From positions 1 through 64,000 of the forward strand of contig CAMAPL010000006.1 of the NCBI GenBank assembly GCA_945860165.1: a stretch of 64,000 nucleotides of DNA. Reading direction: 5' to 3'. The notes beneath the pieces were generated by a model. That model saw nothing but the letters and a program-made list of their open reading frames with translations. It did no database searches and was not told where the DNA came from. Made by a program: the position numbers and the translations under genes. The first letter of the stretch is position 1, and each line of letters opens with the position of its first letter. The stretch comes from Rhizobium sp. Q54. GTDB lineage: Bacteria; Pseudomonadota; Alphaproteobacteria; Micropepsales; Micropepsaceae. This document shows positions 1 to 7,560 of the stretch, in pieces.

Positions 1-2
1 AG

Positions 3-110
3 CGCAATCTGGTCAAGCGCTTCTACTGCAAGCTCAAGAACTTCAGGCGGGTCGTAACCCGCTTCGACAAGCTGGCGCGCAACTTCCTGGCTACCGTCGT
101 TCTCGCCTAA
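3..110 (+). CDS. IS5-family transposase, C-terminal end (partial)
   Basis: The window opens inside an open frame of 35 residues that ends in TAA. It reads like the extreme C-terminus of IS5-type DDE transposases: an Arg-Asn-Leu-Val-Lys-Arg-Phe start, then a Lys-Leu-Lys-Asn-Phe-Arg-Arg segment and Asp-Lys-Leu-Ala-Arg-Asn-Phe-Leu. In the family this region follows the catalytic Glu of the DDE triad. The rest of the gene lies to the left of the window, so I cannot say whether the element is intact. Family assignment is from remembered C-terminal sequence and is fairly secure; the subgroup is not. Confidence 0.75.
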   Translation, partial: RNLVKRFYCKLKNFRRVVTRFDKLARNFLATVVLA

Positions 111-149
111 ATCCGGCTCTGGGCCAGAAATTATGTGTCCACTACCTAG
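111..149 (+). mobile_element. Probable right end of the IS5-family element
   Basis: Immediately after the transposase stop there is a short non-coding stretch ending in TGTGTCCACTACC at 134-146, followed by TAG. Read inward this would be an inverted repeat beginning GGTAGTGGACAC, a plausible IS terminus. The left terminus is outside the window, so neither the inverted repeat nor the target duplication can be confirmed. Confidence 0.4.
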
Positions 150-160
150 TCCAGGCAGAC

Positions 161-247
161 GGCGCAAAAAACCAGCCGCCGCAGGCGGCGCAAAAGACCC
201 CGCCGCTGCAAGCGGAAAAAAGAAAAAGCCGGATGCGAACATCCGGC
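161..247 (-). terminator. Three tandem intrinsic terminators behind hup
   Basis: Read on the minus strand, three GC hairpins follow hup, each with a T-rich tail. The first is an 8-bp stem (228-235 with 240-247) with a TTCG-type loop and a long T tract at 216-227. The second is a 5-bp stem (203-207 with 211-215) followed by TCTTTT. The third is a 6-bp stem (175-180 with 184-189) followed by TTTTTT. They separate hup from the insertion sequence. Confidence 0.85.
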
Positions 248-279
248 CTTTGCTGTCTTATACCGAAAAGAACCGATCC

Positions 280-603
280 TTAGATAGCTTCCTTCAGTTC
301 CTTGGAGGTGCGGAACGCGACCTTCTTGGAAGCCTTGATCTTGATAGCTTCGCCGGTGGCGGGATTGCGGCCCATGCGCGGACCGCGCTTGCGCACGACG
401 AGGATGCCAAGACCATTCAGACGGATACGCGCGCCCTTTTTCAGGTGCTTGGTAATCAGGGCAATAATATCTTCCAGAATCTCATTGGCCTTCTTCTGGG
501 AGAGCTCGTGCTTCTCCGCGAGCTGGCCGGCGAGTTGGCGGGTGGAAACGGTTTCGACATTTACGGCTTTTACGGCTTTTACGGCTTTTGTGGCGGCTGC
601 CAT
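280..603 (-). CDS. hup: HU-family nucleoid DNA-binding protein with basic N-terminal extension
   Basis: A 107-aa histone-like protein that bends and compacts DNA as a dimer. The HU/IHF fold begins near residue 19 (Ser-Thr-Arg-Gln-Leu). The beta-arm region carries the family pattern Arg-Asn-Pro-Ala-Thr-Gly-Glu around residues 80-86, with Gly-Pro-Arg-Met-Gly-Arg before it. An ordinary HU is about 90 residues; this one has an extra head of about 18 residues, rich in Lys, Ala and Val, encoded by three copies of a 9-base repeat. The ATG at 603 has a GGGAGA ribosome site. A TAAAAT box lies upstream, but no convincing -35. The gene stands alone. Confidence 0.93.
   Translation of the reverse strand: MAAATKAVKAVKAVNVETVSTRQLAGQLAEKHELSQKKANEILEDIIALITKHLKKGARIRLNGLGILVVRKRGPRMGRNPATGEAIKIKASKKVAFRTSKELKEAI
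563..589 (-). repeat. Three tandem 9-base repeats inside hup
   Basis: The plus strand shows ACGGCTTTT three times in a row. In the gene this encodes an Ala-Val-Lys triplet repeated three times. Such a tract can expand or contract by slippage in steps of three residues without breaking the frame. Confidence 0.85.
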
Positions 604-763
604 TGGGATTCTCCCTCTAACGAATCAACAGATGAGCACTATTTTACGGCATTTCCCGCAAGATGAAGCGGTCTCATCACAAAAAACCGCAATAAATTGG
701 GGCTTTTTCCATATATGGGGAGAAAAGCCTGAAAAATTGGGGTTTTGAGGTGGCCGTGCCGTT

Positions 764-804
764 CAAAAACAAACGGGCCGCGGCGGAAATCCGGCGCGGC
801 CCGT
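764..804 (-). terminator. Terminator of the ffh-rplS operon
   Basis: A perfect 10-bp GC stem (773-782 with 795-804) is followed on the minus strand by a T-rich run (TTTGTTTTTG). It lies 47 bases past the rplS stop and closes the ribosomal operon. The rest of 604-850 is the hup leader, where I see no gene. Confidence 0.85.
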
Positions 805-850
805 CAAACTTGTTTCATAGCCAAGCTTCGGTTGGCGGGGCTGAAACGAC

Positions 851-1273
851 TCAGGCGGCGGTGTTGGACGCCTGAGCCTCACTGACGTTATCGGTGCGCT
901 CGGTGATGCGGGCCGACTTGCCGGTGCGCCCGCGCAGATAATAGAGCTTGGCGCGGCGGACCTTGCCCTTGCGCACCACGGTCACCGAATCCACCAGCGG
1001 CGAGTAGACCGGGAAAACGCGTTCCACGCCTTCGCCATAAGAGATTTTGCGGACCGTGAAGCTTTCGTTCAGGCCAGCGCCCTGGCGAGCAATGCAGACG
1101 CCTTCAAAGGCCTGCAGACGCTCACGAGCCTTGTTGGCCTTGGCTTTTTCGTCATAGGTCACGTCGACCACTTTAACGCTCACCTTGAGGGTGTCGCCGG
1201 GGCGAAACGCAGGATGCGCCTTGGCCCGCACGGCCTTCATCTGCTCGGCTTCGAGCTGCTGCAAAAGGTTCAT
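851..1273 (-). CDS. rplS: 50S ribosomal protein L19
   Basis: A 140-aa ribosomal protein found at the 30S-50S interface. The family core is clear: Phe-Arg-Pro-Gly-Asp-Thr near residue 23, the Gln-Ala-Phe-Glu-Gly-Val segment near 54, and Phe-Pro-Val-Tyr-Ser-Pro followed by [11 protein letters not shown]. The ATG has a GGAGA ribosome site. It is the last gene of the ffh-rpsP-rimM-trmD-rplS operon, 65 bases after trmD. The C-terminal tail of about 20 residues after the conserved Arg-Gly-Arg-Thr-Gly-Lys is lineage-variable. Confidence 0.97.
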   Translation of the reverse strand: MNLLQQLEAEQMKAVRAKAHPAFRPGDTLKVSVKVVDVTYDEKAKANKARERLQAFEGVCIARQGAGLNESFTVRKISYGEGVERVFPVYSPLVDSVTVVRKGKVRRAKLYYLRGRTGKSARITERTDNVSEAQASNTAA

Positions 1274-1338
1274 TTTACCAGTCTCCGTGCGGAAAAATCG
1301 GGAATAGAGCCCGCGCTATAGCCTAGGCCGGAGCGTTT

Positions 1339-2058
1339 TCAAAGGCCCTTGGGGCCTTTGGGGTAGGCCTTTACATAGAGTGTCCAGAGGTCCGGACGTC
1401 GGGTCCTGGTCAGGTCTTGTGCCTCCCGGGCCCGAAACTTGGCGATTTCGGAATGATTCCCGCCACTTAATACCTCGGGGATCGGCCTGTCCTCGAACAG
1501 TTGCGGCCTGGTGAAATGGGGGTATTCGAGCAGGCCCGAGCTGAAGCTTTCCTCTTGCGTGGAGGCATGATCTCCCAGCACCCCGGGCAGCAGCCGCACC
1601 GCGGCCTCCACCAGCGCCATGGCCGCGATTTCACCGCCCGCCAGCACGAAATCCCCGAGACTCACTTCCTCGATACCGCGCGCGTCGATCACCCGCTGGT
1701 CCAGGCCTTCGAAACGGCCGCATAGCAGGATCGCGCCCGGGCCATCCGCCAGCTTACGCACCCGATCCTGGTCGAGGCGCGGCCCGCGCGGCGACAGATA
1801 GATCAGCGGACGCCCCGCATGTTCCACCGCATCGATCGCGGCGGCGGCGACATCGGCACGCATCACCATGCCCGGCCCACCGCCGGCCGGCGTGTCGTCG
1901 ACGCTGCGATGCTTGCCCAGGCCATGATCGCGAATGTCACGTACCTCCAGCGACCAGAGATTTTTCTCTAGCGCCTTGCCCAGCAGCGAAATGCCCAAGG
2001 GGCCGGGAAACATTTCCGGAAACAAAGTGAGGATCGTGGCCGACCAGCTACTCGACAT
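1339..2058 (-). CDS. trmD: tRNA (guanine-37-N1)-methyltransferase
   Basis: A 239-aa SPOUT-class enzyme that methylates G37 of tRNAs with G36, using S-adenosylmethionine, to prevent frameshifting. The N-terminus Thr-Leu-Phe-Pro-Glu-Met-Phe-Pro, the segment Gly-Gly-Gly-Pro-Gly-Met-Val, and the knot motifs Leu-Ser-Pro-Arg-Gly and Leu-Cys-Gly-Arg-Phe-Glu-Gly-Leu-Asp are all present. The frame stays open upstream to 2178, but family alignment supports the ATG at 2058. That gives an 11-base overlap with the end of rimM, consistent with translational coupling. Confidence 0.95.
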   Translation of the reverse strand: MSSSWSATILTLFPEMFPGPLGISLLGKALEKNLWSLEVRDIRDHGLGKHRSVDDTPAGGGPGMVMRADVAAAAIDAVEHAGRPLIYLSPRGPRLDQDRVRKLADGPGAILLCGRFEGLDQRVIDARGIEEVSLGDFVLAGGEIAAMALVEAAVRLLPGVLGDHASTQEESFSSGLLEYPHFTRPQLFEDRPIPEVLSGGNHSEIAKFRAREAQDLTRTRRPDLWTLYVKAYPKGPKGL

Positions 2059-2581
2059 GGTCGCCCGCTTCATCGTCTTCGGGAACGGCAACGATGATGT
2101 AGCCGTCGGCGATATGAATGTGCGGTACTGTCTCGCGGGTAAAGGCCAGATGAACGCTATCGCGGGCCCTTCCATCAAGTGAGGCGCGCGTCAGTTCGAT
2201 CACGTCGCTGGCGCCGAAATTGTGGACGGCAGCGACCTTTCCCAGCACCCGGCCTTCGCTGTCGCGCGCTTCCAGCCCCACCAGGTCGGTGTAATAGAAT
2301 TCGTCCTCGTCCGGCGCGGGCAGAGCGGCGCGATCCACAAACAGCTCGGTGCCTTTCAGGTTTTCCGCGGAATTGCGGTCGCGCACCTCTTCAAACGCCA
2401 TCACCGCCTCGCCCGGTTTGGTTGGGCGAAAGGCGGTGATGGTGAAGATGCGGCCGTCCTTGCCATGCAACTTGCCATAGCGCGGCAGGGCGTCGGGGGT
2501 TGCGGTGAAGATTTTCGCCTTCACCTCGCCCTTTAGACCCTGCGCGCCCATGACGGCGGCCAGGAGAATGTCAGCCGACAA
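2048..2581 (-). CDS. rimM: Ribosome maturation factor RimM
   Basis: A 177-aa 30S assembly factor that binds ribosomal protein S19 and helps mature the 16S 3' domain. The N-terminal beta-barrel (Gly-Leu-Lys-Gly-Glu-Val near residue 15) and the PRC-barrel half (Phe-Tyr-Tyr-Thr-Asp-Leu-Val-Gly near 94) are both visible. The start is TTG at 2581, directly after the rpsP TAG. The next ATG would delete the first conserved strand (Ile-Leu-Leu-Ala-Ala-Val), so TTG is preferred, probably initiated by ribosomes finishing rpsP. The 3' end overlaps trmD. Confidence 0.93.
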   Translation of the reverse strand: MSADILLAAVMGAQGLKGEVKAKIFTATPDALPRYGKLHGKDGRIFTITAFRPTKPGEAVMAFEEVRDRNSAENLKGTELFVDRAALPAPDEDEFYYTDLVGLEARDSEGRVLGKVAAVHNFGASDVIELTRASLDGRARDSVHLAFTRETVPHIHIADGYIIVAVPEDDEAGDHVE

Positions 2582-2947
2582 CTAGGTTGCCGGCGCTTCG
2601 GCCGTCTCAGCAGCCTTGGCGGCAGCCGCGGCGCGTTCCTGCGCCTTCTTCTTGGGCTGGGCCTTTTGCGGATTGTTGTGCACGCGCGCCTTCACCAGGC
2701 CGGCATTGGCCAGGAACTTGTGAACGCGGTCGGACGCCACGGCGCCCTTGCCGATCCAGGCCTGGGCGGACTCTAGGTTCAGCTTCAGACGGTCGGCATG
2801 ATCCGACGGCAGCAGCGGATTGTAGAAGCCGATCTTCTCGATGAAGCGGCCGTCGCGCGGATTGCGGCTGTCGGCGATGACGATGTTGTAGTGCGGGCGT
2901 TTCTTGGTGCCGCCGCGGGCGAGACGAATGCGAAGTGCCATGTTCAT
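2582..2947 (-). CDS. rpsP: 30S ribosomal protein S16
   Basis: A 121-aa S16: Ile-Arg-Leu-Ala-Arg-Gly-Gly near the start, Arg-Pro-His-Tyr-Asn-Ile-Val, Pro-Arg-Asp-Gly-Arg-Phe-Ile-Glu and Gly-Phe-Tyr-Asn-Pro-Leu. The core is about 85 residues; the remaining 35 form an Ala/Lys-rich alphaproteobacterial tail. Two ATGs are possible, at 2947 and 2941. An AAGGA lies 4 bases before the first and 10 before the second, so either could be used. It is the second gene of the operon, 40 bases behind ffh. Confidence 0.96.
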   Translation of the reverse strand: MNMALRIRLARGGTKKRPHYNIVIADSRNPRDGRFIEKIGFYNPLLPSDHADRLKLNLESAQAWIGKGAVASDRVHKFLANAGLVKARVHNNPQKAQPKKKAQERAAAAAKAAETAEAPAT

Positions 2948-2987
2948 TTTTCCTTGCGTTTAAAACGTTAAAATCAGTCGTTCTTAC

Positions 2988-4361
2988 TTACCGCCGACCC
3001 GGAAACATTCCGGGCGGTAATCCACCGGGCATTGCGCCCATGCCGGGCATCGTCGGCATGCGGCCGCCTTTGCCCATTTTCTTCATCATGTCCGCCATCT
3101 GGCGGTGCATTTTGAGAAGCTTGTTCACTTCCGACACTTCCACGCCAGCGCCCGCGGCGATGCGCTTCCTGCGCGAGCCGTTGATCGAATCCGGGTCCAC
3201 GCGTTCGGTCTTGGTCATGGACTGGATTATGGCTTCCTGGCGGGTGAGGATCTTGTCGTCCAGGCCGGCGGCGTCGAGCTGGCCCTTGATCTTGCCCACG
3301 CCCGGCAGCATGCCCAGCACGCCCTTCATGCCGCCCAGCTTCTTCATCTGGTTCAACTGGGATTTCAGGTCGTTCATGTCGAACGTACCCTTCTTCATCT
3401 TGGCGGCGAGCTTTTCCGCTTCTTCCTTGTCCAGCGTCTCAGACGCCTTCTCGACCAGCGAAACGACATCGCCCATGTCGAGGATGCGCGAGGCCACGCG
3501 CGCAGGGTGGAAAGGCTCGAGGGCGTCCAGCTTTTCGCCCGCGCCCAGGAACTTGATCGGCGCGCCGGTGACAAAGCGCATCGACAGCGCCGCGCCGCCG
3601 CGGCCATCGCCATCGACGCGGGTCAGGATGATGCCGGTGACCGACACGCGGTCATGGAAGGACTTGGCGATGTTCACCGCGTCCTGGCCGGTCAGCGAGT
3701 CCGCGACCAGCAGGGTTTCGTGCGGACCCACCAGCGCCTTGACGGCGGCGACTTCGGCCATCAGCTGTTCATCGACATGCTGGCGGCCGGCGGTGTCGAG
3801 GATGACGACGTCATAGCCGCCGACCTTGGCGCTGGCGATGGCGCGCTTGGCGATGTCCAGCGGGCCCTGGCCCGCCATGATGGGTAGCGTGGCGATGCCG
3901 GCCTGTTCGCCCAGCACCCGCAGCTGCTCCATGGCGGCCGGACGGGTGGTGTCCAGCGAGGCCATCAGCACGCGCTTTTTTTCCTTGGTCTGCAGCAGCA
4001 GGCCCAGTTTCGCGCTGGTCGTGGTCTTGCCCGAACCCTGCAGACCCACCATCAGGATGGGGGCCGGGGGCGAGCCGATATTCAGGGCGGCATTTTCCTG
4101 GCCCAGGGTCTCGACCAGAACGTCATGGACGATCTTGACGACCTGCTGGCCCGGCGTCACCGAACGGATGACGTTTTCGCCGATGGCGCGCGGGCGCACC
4201 TTTTCGATGAAGTCCTTCACCACCGGCAAGGCGACGTCGGCCTCGATCAGCGCGGTGCGCACTTCGCCCAGGGCGGCATCGACATCGGCTTCACTGAGCG
4301 CACCGCGCCCGCGAAGCTTGTCGAAGACGCCACTCAGGCGGGACTGTAAGGACTCAAACAA
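2988..4361 (-). CDS. ffh: Signal recognition particle GTPase Ffh
   Basis: A 457-aa SRP54 homologue that binds signal peptides of nascent membrane proteins and docks to FtsY. The N domain spans about residues 1-90. In the G domain are Gly-Leu-Gln-Gly-Ser-Gly-Lys-Thr at 106-113, Asp-Thr-Ala-Gly-Arg near 190 and Thr-Arg-Val-Asp-Gly-Asp-Gly-Arg-Gly-Gly near 248. The methionine-rich M domain follows and ends in a Gly/Met/Pro tail. The start is TTG at 4361 with GGAG 9 bases upstream; Phe-Glu-Ser-Leu right after it is the usual Ffh N-terminus. It is the first gene of the operon, so the TTG may limit its synthesis. The receptor gene ftsY is at 11774. Confidence 0.97.
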   Translation of the reverse strand: MFESLQSRLSGVFDKLRGRGALSEADVDAALGEVRTALIEADVALPVVKDFIEKVRPRAIGENVIRSVTPGQQVVKIVHDVLVETLGQENAALNIGSPPAPILMVGLQGSGKTTTSAKLGLLLQTKEKKRVLMASLDTTRPAAMEQLRVLGEQAGIATLPIMAGQGPLDIAKRAIASAKVGGYDVVILDTAGRQHVDEQLMAEVAAVKALVGPHETLLVADSLTGQDAVNIAKSFHDRVSVTGIILTRVDGDGRGGAALSMRFVTGAPIKFLGAGEKLDALEPFHPARVASRILDMGDVVSLVEKASETLDKEEAEKLAAKMKKGTFDMNDLKSQLNQMKKLGGMKGVLGMLPGVGKIKGQLDAAGLDDKILTRQEAIIQSMTKTERVDPDSINGSRRKRIAAGAGVEVSEVNKLLKMHRQMADMMKKMGKGGRMPTMPGMGAMPGGLPPGMFPGRR

Positions 4362-4597
4362 TATTCAAACTCCAGGCGGCATCGCCGCAAATTCCAACGC
4401 ATTACGCCCCAGGGGGCGCACCTGCGCTGCCTGGGGTCGATCCCCCGCGCCAGGCGGGGGACCGGAAAGGCCTGTGGTCTTTCCGGAAATCGGGCGGGTT
4501 TTAGGCTCCGGGGGTCGGAAAAGTCAAATATCCCTGTAATTGACAGGTTCCCCCGCCCCTTCAATGCTCGCTCAAAACAACGACCGGGAGAGCCTCA
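4362..4597. other. Divergent intergenic region with three hairpins
   Basis: This 236-base gap holds the promoters for ffh (minus) and the SMP-30-like gene (plus). Three inverted repeats lie in a row: 4407-4413 with 4430-4436 (7 bp), 4442-4448 with 4454-4460 (7 bp) and 4462-4469 with 4479-4486 (8 bp). None is followed by a clear T tract. They could structure the ffh leader RNA or be a palindromic repeat element. I see no match to SRP RNA. Confidence 0.6.
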
Positions 4598-5743
4598 ATG
4601 ACCAATCTCAACCGCCGCCTGATGCTGGCCGGCGCCGCCGCTGCGGTGCCGGGACTGGCCTGTGCCCAGGAAACCAAGGCGCAGCTGGGCACCCTCCGCT
4701 CGGTGATCACCAATCCGCCCCGCGATTTCGGCCCCGGCGCCCCGCCCCCCGGCTCGCCCGACCCTGACATCATTCGGATCGATCCCAGCTTCGGCAGCCT
4801 GTTGATCGGCCAGGCCGCGATCAAGCGGGTCTCGGCCGGCTATCACTTCCTGGAAGGCCCGGCCTGGTCGGCGGTCGGTCTCTATCTGATCTTCAGCGAC
4901 GTCAAGGAAGACACGCTCTACCGCTATCTCTGGGACGACGGCCAGGTGACGGTGATGAGGAAGCCCTCCTTTTCCACCAACGGCAACAGCTTCGACTTCC
5001 AGGGCCGCCAGCTTTCCACCCAGGATTATTTCCGCCGCGTGGTGCGCTGGGAGCTGGACGGCTCGATGACCATCGTAGCCGATGCCTTTGGCGACAAGCC
5101 GCTGAACTCGCCCAACGATGTCGCCCCCCACAGGGATGGCAGCGTCTGGTTCACCGATCCCCTGTTCGGCGCCAACCTGGCCGAAGGCCATCCCGATGAT
5201 GACGACGGCCCCACCAATCCCGGCGGCCTGCGCGATCCGCGCATCGGCAATTCCGGCGTCGGGCTGATCGGCTCGATGAAGCAGGTGCTGCCGGCCAATG
5301 TCTATCGCGCCGACCCGTCGGGGCGTGTCGATCTGGTGCTGCCGTTCGAGCAGGGCCTGGGGCCCAACGGCCTGTGCTTCTCGCACGATTACACCAAGCT
5401 CTATGTCATCCGCGGCGGGCGCATCCATGTCGGCGACGTTTCTTCGGGCCGGCTGAGCAATGTGCGCGAATTCACCGACTGCATGGTGGACGGAATCCGC
5501 TGCGGCGCCGACGGCATGCGCGCCGACAGGGCCGGCAACATCTGGGCCAGCTCCAGCGCTCCTCTGGGCTATTGCGGCGTGACGGTGTGGAATCCGGCCG
5601 GCAAGCTGATCGGCCGCATCCGCCTTCCCGAGGGCTGCGCCAATGTCTGTTTCGGCGGCCCCAAGCGCGATCACCTGTTCATGACCGCGACCCAGTCGCT
5701 CTACATGCTGCGGTTGAATATTCAGGGGGCATCACCGGGCTGA
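4598..5743 (+). CDS. Secreted SMP-30/gluconolactonase-like beta-propeller protein (copy 1)
   Basis: A 381-aa protein with an N-terminal Arg-Arg and a hydrophobic stretch ending Leu-Ala-Cys-Ala, which suggests Tat or Sec export. The body matches the SMP-30/lactonase six-bladed propeller: Glu-Gly-Pro-Ala-Trp near residue 86, Asn-Gly-Asn-Ser-Phe-Asp near 127, Asn-Ser-Pro-Asn-Asp-Val near 168 and Trp-Phe-Thr-Asp-Pro. The Glu, Asn and Asp residues in these motifs usually bind the catalytic metal. Family members hydrolyse sugar lactones; the substrate here is unknown. A GGGAGAG ribosome site precedes the ATG. The next gene is a paralogue, so this looks like a tandem duplication. Confidence 0.85.
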   Translation: MTNLNRRLMLAGAAAAVPGLACAQETKAQLGTLRSVITNPPRDFGPGAPPPGSPDPDIIRIDPSFGSLLIGQAAIKRVSAGYHFLEGPAWSAVGLYLIFSDVKEDTLYRYLWDDGQVTVMRKPSFSTNGNSFDFQGRQLSTQDYFRRVVRWELDGSMTIVADAFGDKPLNSPNDVAPHRDGSVWFTDPLFGANLAEGHPDDDDGPTNPGGLRDPRIGNSGVGLIGSMKQVLPANVYRADPSGRVDLVLPFEQGLGPNGLCFSHDYTKLYVIRGGRIHVGDVSSGRLSNVREFTDCMVDGIRCGADGMRADRAGNIWASSSAPLGYCGVTVWNPAGKLIGRIRLPEGCANVCFGGPKRDHLFMTATQSLYMLRLNIQGASPG

Positions 5744-5816
5744 CGCGCCGCAACATTGACAGCCGGTTTTCGGCAGGTTCCAGTCCGTTCCAGAACAACA
5801 CTGCTAGGAGGACTTC

Positions 5817-6950
5817 ATGCCTTTTGACCTGTCACGCCGCGCCCTGGTCACCGGCGCCGCCGCCATGCTGCCCACACTCGCCTTTGCGCAAGGCAAGCCG
5901 CCGGCGCCGGGCACCTCGGTACTGACGGGCCGCGTCTATGGCCCCGACGCCCCGCCGATCAACTATCCCGATCCCGATGTGCTGATCGTCTCGCCGGAAG
6001 GCGCCCGCTGTTTCATCGGCCATTCCAACATCAAGCGCATCGGCACCGGCATGGTGTGGGCAGAAGGCCCAGCCTGGAGCAACCAGGGCCAGTATGTGGT
6101 GTGGAGCGACGTCACCGACGACGTGCAGTATCGCTACATCTGGGAGACCGGCCAGATCACGCCCTTCCGCCGCCCGTCCTACAATTCCAACGGCAACACC
6201 TTCGACTTCCAGGGCCGGCAGATTTCGGCGCAGCACGGATTGCGCCGCGTGGTGCGCTTCGAGCATGACGGCACGCTGACGGTGATCGCCGACAGCTATA
6301 ACGGCCAGCCGCTCAACTCGCCCAACGATATCGCCGTGCACAAGGACGGCAGCATCTGGTTCACCGATCCCTATTACGGCGGACAACTGTCGGAAGGTCA
6401 TCCCGATGACGGTGCCGGTCCGTTCACCGACGGCGTCGCCAACGGCAATATCGGCATGGGCATGCTGGGCGTGATCGGGTCGAAGAAGCAGGTGCGTCCG
6501 CCGGCGGTCTATCGCGTCGACCCGTCGGGGCGCATCGACATGGTGCTGGAAGGCAATCCCAAGCTGGTGGCCAACGGCATCGCCTTCTCGCCCGACTACA
6601 GCAAACTCTATCTGTGCTGGGGCCACGAGCTGGCGGTGGCGGACGTGCAGGGCGAGAAGCTCGCCAACCTGCGCCCCTTCACCGACTGCATGGTGGACGG
6701 CGTCAAGTGCAGCCCGGACGGTCACCGTGTCGACATGTACGGCAATGTCTGGTCGGGCTCGACCGCGCCGCTGGGCTATGCCGGCGTCACCGTGTGGAAC
6801 CCGCAGGGCAAGCTGATCGGCCGCGTCCGCACCCCGGAAACCATCGCCAATGTCTGCTTCTGCGGCCCCAAGCGGGACTTCCTGTTCATGGCCGGCTCCC
6901 AGTCCGCCTACCTGCTGCGGGTTGGCGTCCAGGGGGCTGCCATCAGCTAA
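5817..6950 (+). CDS. Secreted SMP-30/gluconolactonase-like beta-propeller protein (copy 2)
   Basis: A 377-aa paralogue of the upstream gene, 73 bases behind it and with its own strong AGGAGGA ribosome site. It has an Arg-Arg signal segment ending Ala-Phe-Ala-Gln. The metal-site motifs recur: Glu-Gly-Pro-Ala-Trp, Ser-Asn-Gly-Asn-Thr-Phe-Asp-Phe-Gln-Gly-Arg, Asn-Ser-Pro-Asn-Asp-Ile and Trp-Phe-Thr-Asp-Pro-Tyr. Both copies share a Phe-Thr-Asp-Cys-Met-Val-Asp-Gly segment and a Pro-Leu-Gly-Tyr near the C-terminus. Retaining both suggests different lactone substrates or expression, but the sequence does not show which. Confidence 0.85.
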   Translation: MPFDLSRRALVTGAAAMLPTLAFAQGKPPAPGTSVLTGRVYGPDAPPINYPDPDVLIVSPEGARCFIGHSNIKRIGTGMVWAEGPAWSNQGQYVVWSDVTDDVQYRYIWETGQITPFRRPSYNSNGNTFDFQGRQISAQHGLRRVVRFEHDGTLTVIADSYNGQPLNSPNDIAVHKDGSIWFTDPYYGGQLSEGHPDDGAGPFTDGVANGNIGMGMLGVIGSKKQVRPPAVYRVDPSGRIDMVLEGNPKLVANGIAFSPDYSKLYLCWGHELAVADVQGEKLANLRPFTDCMVDGVKCSPDGHRVDMYGNVWSGSTAPLGYAGVTVWNPQGKLIGRVRTPETIANVCFCGPKRDFLFMAGSQSAYLLRVGVQGAAIS

Positions 6951-7029
6951 CAGGGCTGCAAAATCATCCGTTTACGGAATGGCATGGGGGATTTAAGGTA
7001 GGGGCAGAAGTTCCCTTCGAAAGTTCCCC

Positions 7030-7161
7030 ATGCCCAAACTGCCCGATTCATCCGCGTCCGCGATCAAGGCCCGCGAGGCCCTGACCAAGATCTACAAGGC
7101 CTCCAAGCCCAAGGAAGCCCCTGCCGCCCCGCCCAAGCCGCGGATCGCCAAGGGTCGTTAG
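7030..7161 (+). CDS. Small basic Lys/Ala/Pro-rich protein, 43 aa
   Basis: A short frame from ATG 7030 to TAG 7161 encodes a 43-residue basic peptide rich in Lys, Ala and Pro. Third positions are almost all G or C, as in the surrounding genes, which argues for real coding. No strong ribosome site precedes the ATG. A bidirectional terminator follows at 7207-7238. I recognise no family and assign no function. It could bind nucleic acid, but that is only a guess from charge. Confidence 0.5.
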   Translation: MPKLPDSSASAIKAREALTKIYKASKPKEAPAAPPKPRIAKGR

Positions 7162-7206
7162 GCCCCTCGCAAAGGCCGCAAGGCCCGAGTCAGAGACTAG
7201 AAAGCA

Positions 7207-7238
7207 AAACGGCCCGCCGGTCACCCGGCGGGCCGTTT
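7207..7238. terminator. Bidirectional terminator
   Basis: A 14-bp perfect stem (7207-7220 with 7225-7238) with a four-base loop has T-rich flanks on both strands. It serves the small gene on the plus strand and the Flp pilin on the minus strand. Confidence 0.85.
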
Positions 7239-7258
7239 CCGTTTCAACAACCCGGCGC

Positions 7259-7426
7259 TTACTGCGTCAGGCCGGTCGACACGGCGCCGAACGCGGTCGA
7301 CAGCTTGGTGCAGACAGCGGTGACGCCGCTGATGATGGCGACGGCGATCAGGGCGGCGATCAGGCCATACTCGATGGCCGTGGCGCCGCTTTCGTTGGCG
7401 AGGAACTTCTGGATCATCTTACGCAT
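7259..7426 (-). CDS. flp: Flp-type (type IVb) pilin
   Basis: A 55-aa pilin precursor. It shows the class signature: a short basic leader, then Asn-Glu-Ser-Gly-Ala-Thr-Ala-Ile-Glu-Tyr-Gly-Leu-Ile-Ala and a hydrophobic helix. Prepilin peptidase normally cuts before the hydrophobic stretch, and the Glu-Tyr pair is typical of Flp. I chose the ATG at 7426 because GAGG lies 8 bases upstream; an upstream in-frame start at 7450 lacks this. No tad or cpa secretion genes are in the window, so its assembly machinery must be elsewhere. Confidence 0.9.
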   Translation of the reverse strand: MRKMIQKFLANESGATAIEYGLIAALIAVAIISGVTAVCTKLSTAFGAVSTGLTQ

Positions 7427-7560
7427 TGCGATTGCCTCAAAATGGGACACTCGCGATGTAGCGCGTCACGGCATGGATGCTAACGGTTACATCCAAAAGC
7501 GCTTAAGAGGTATCGTTAAAGTAACATCCGTTAATTCCACAGATTAACCTGCCTCACCGA

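Noticed and set aside
133-748. Plus-strand frames over hup
   Set aside because: They are antisense to a clear HU gene and its terminators and show no domain.
4362-4597. Possible SRP (4.5S) RNA beside ffh
   Set aside because: Hairpins are present, but I could not find the conserved asymmetric-loop and GGAA tetraloop arrangement of SRP RNA.
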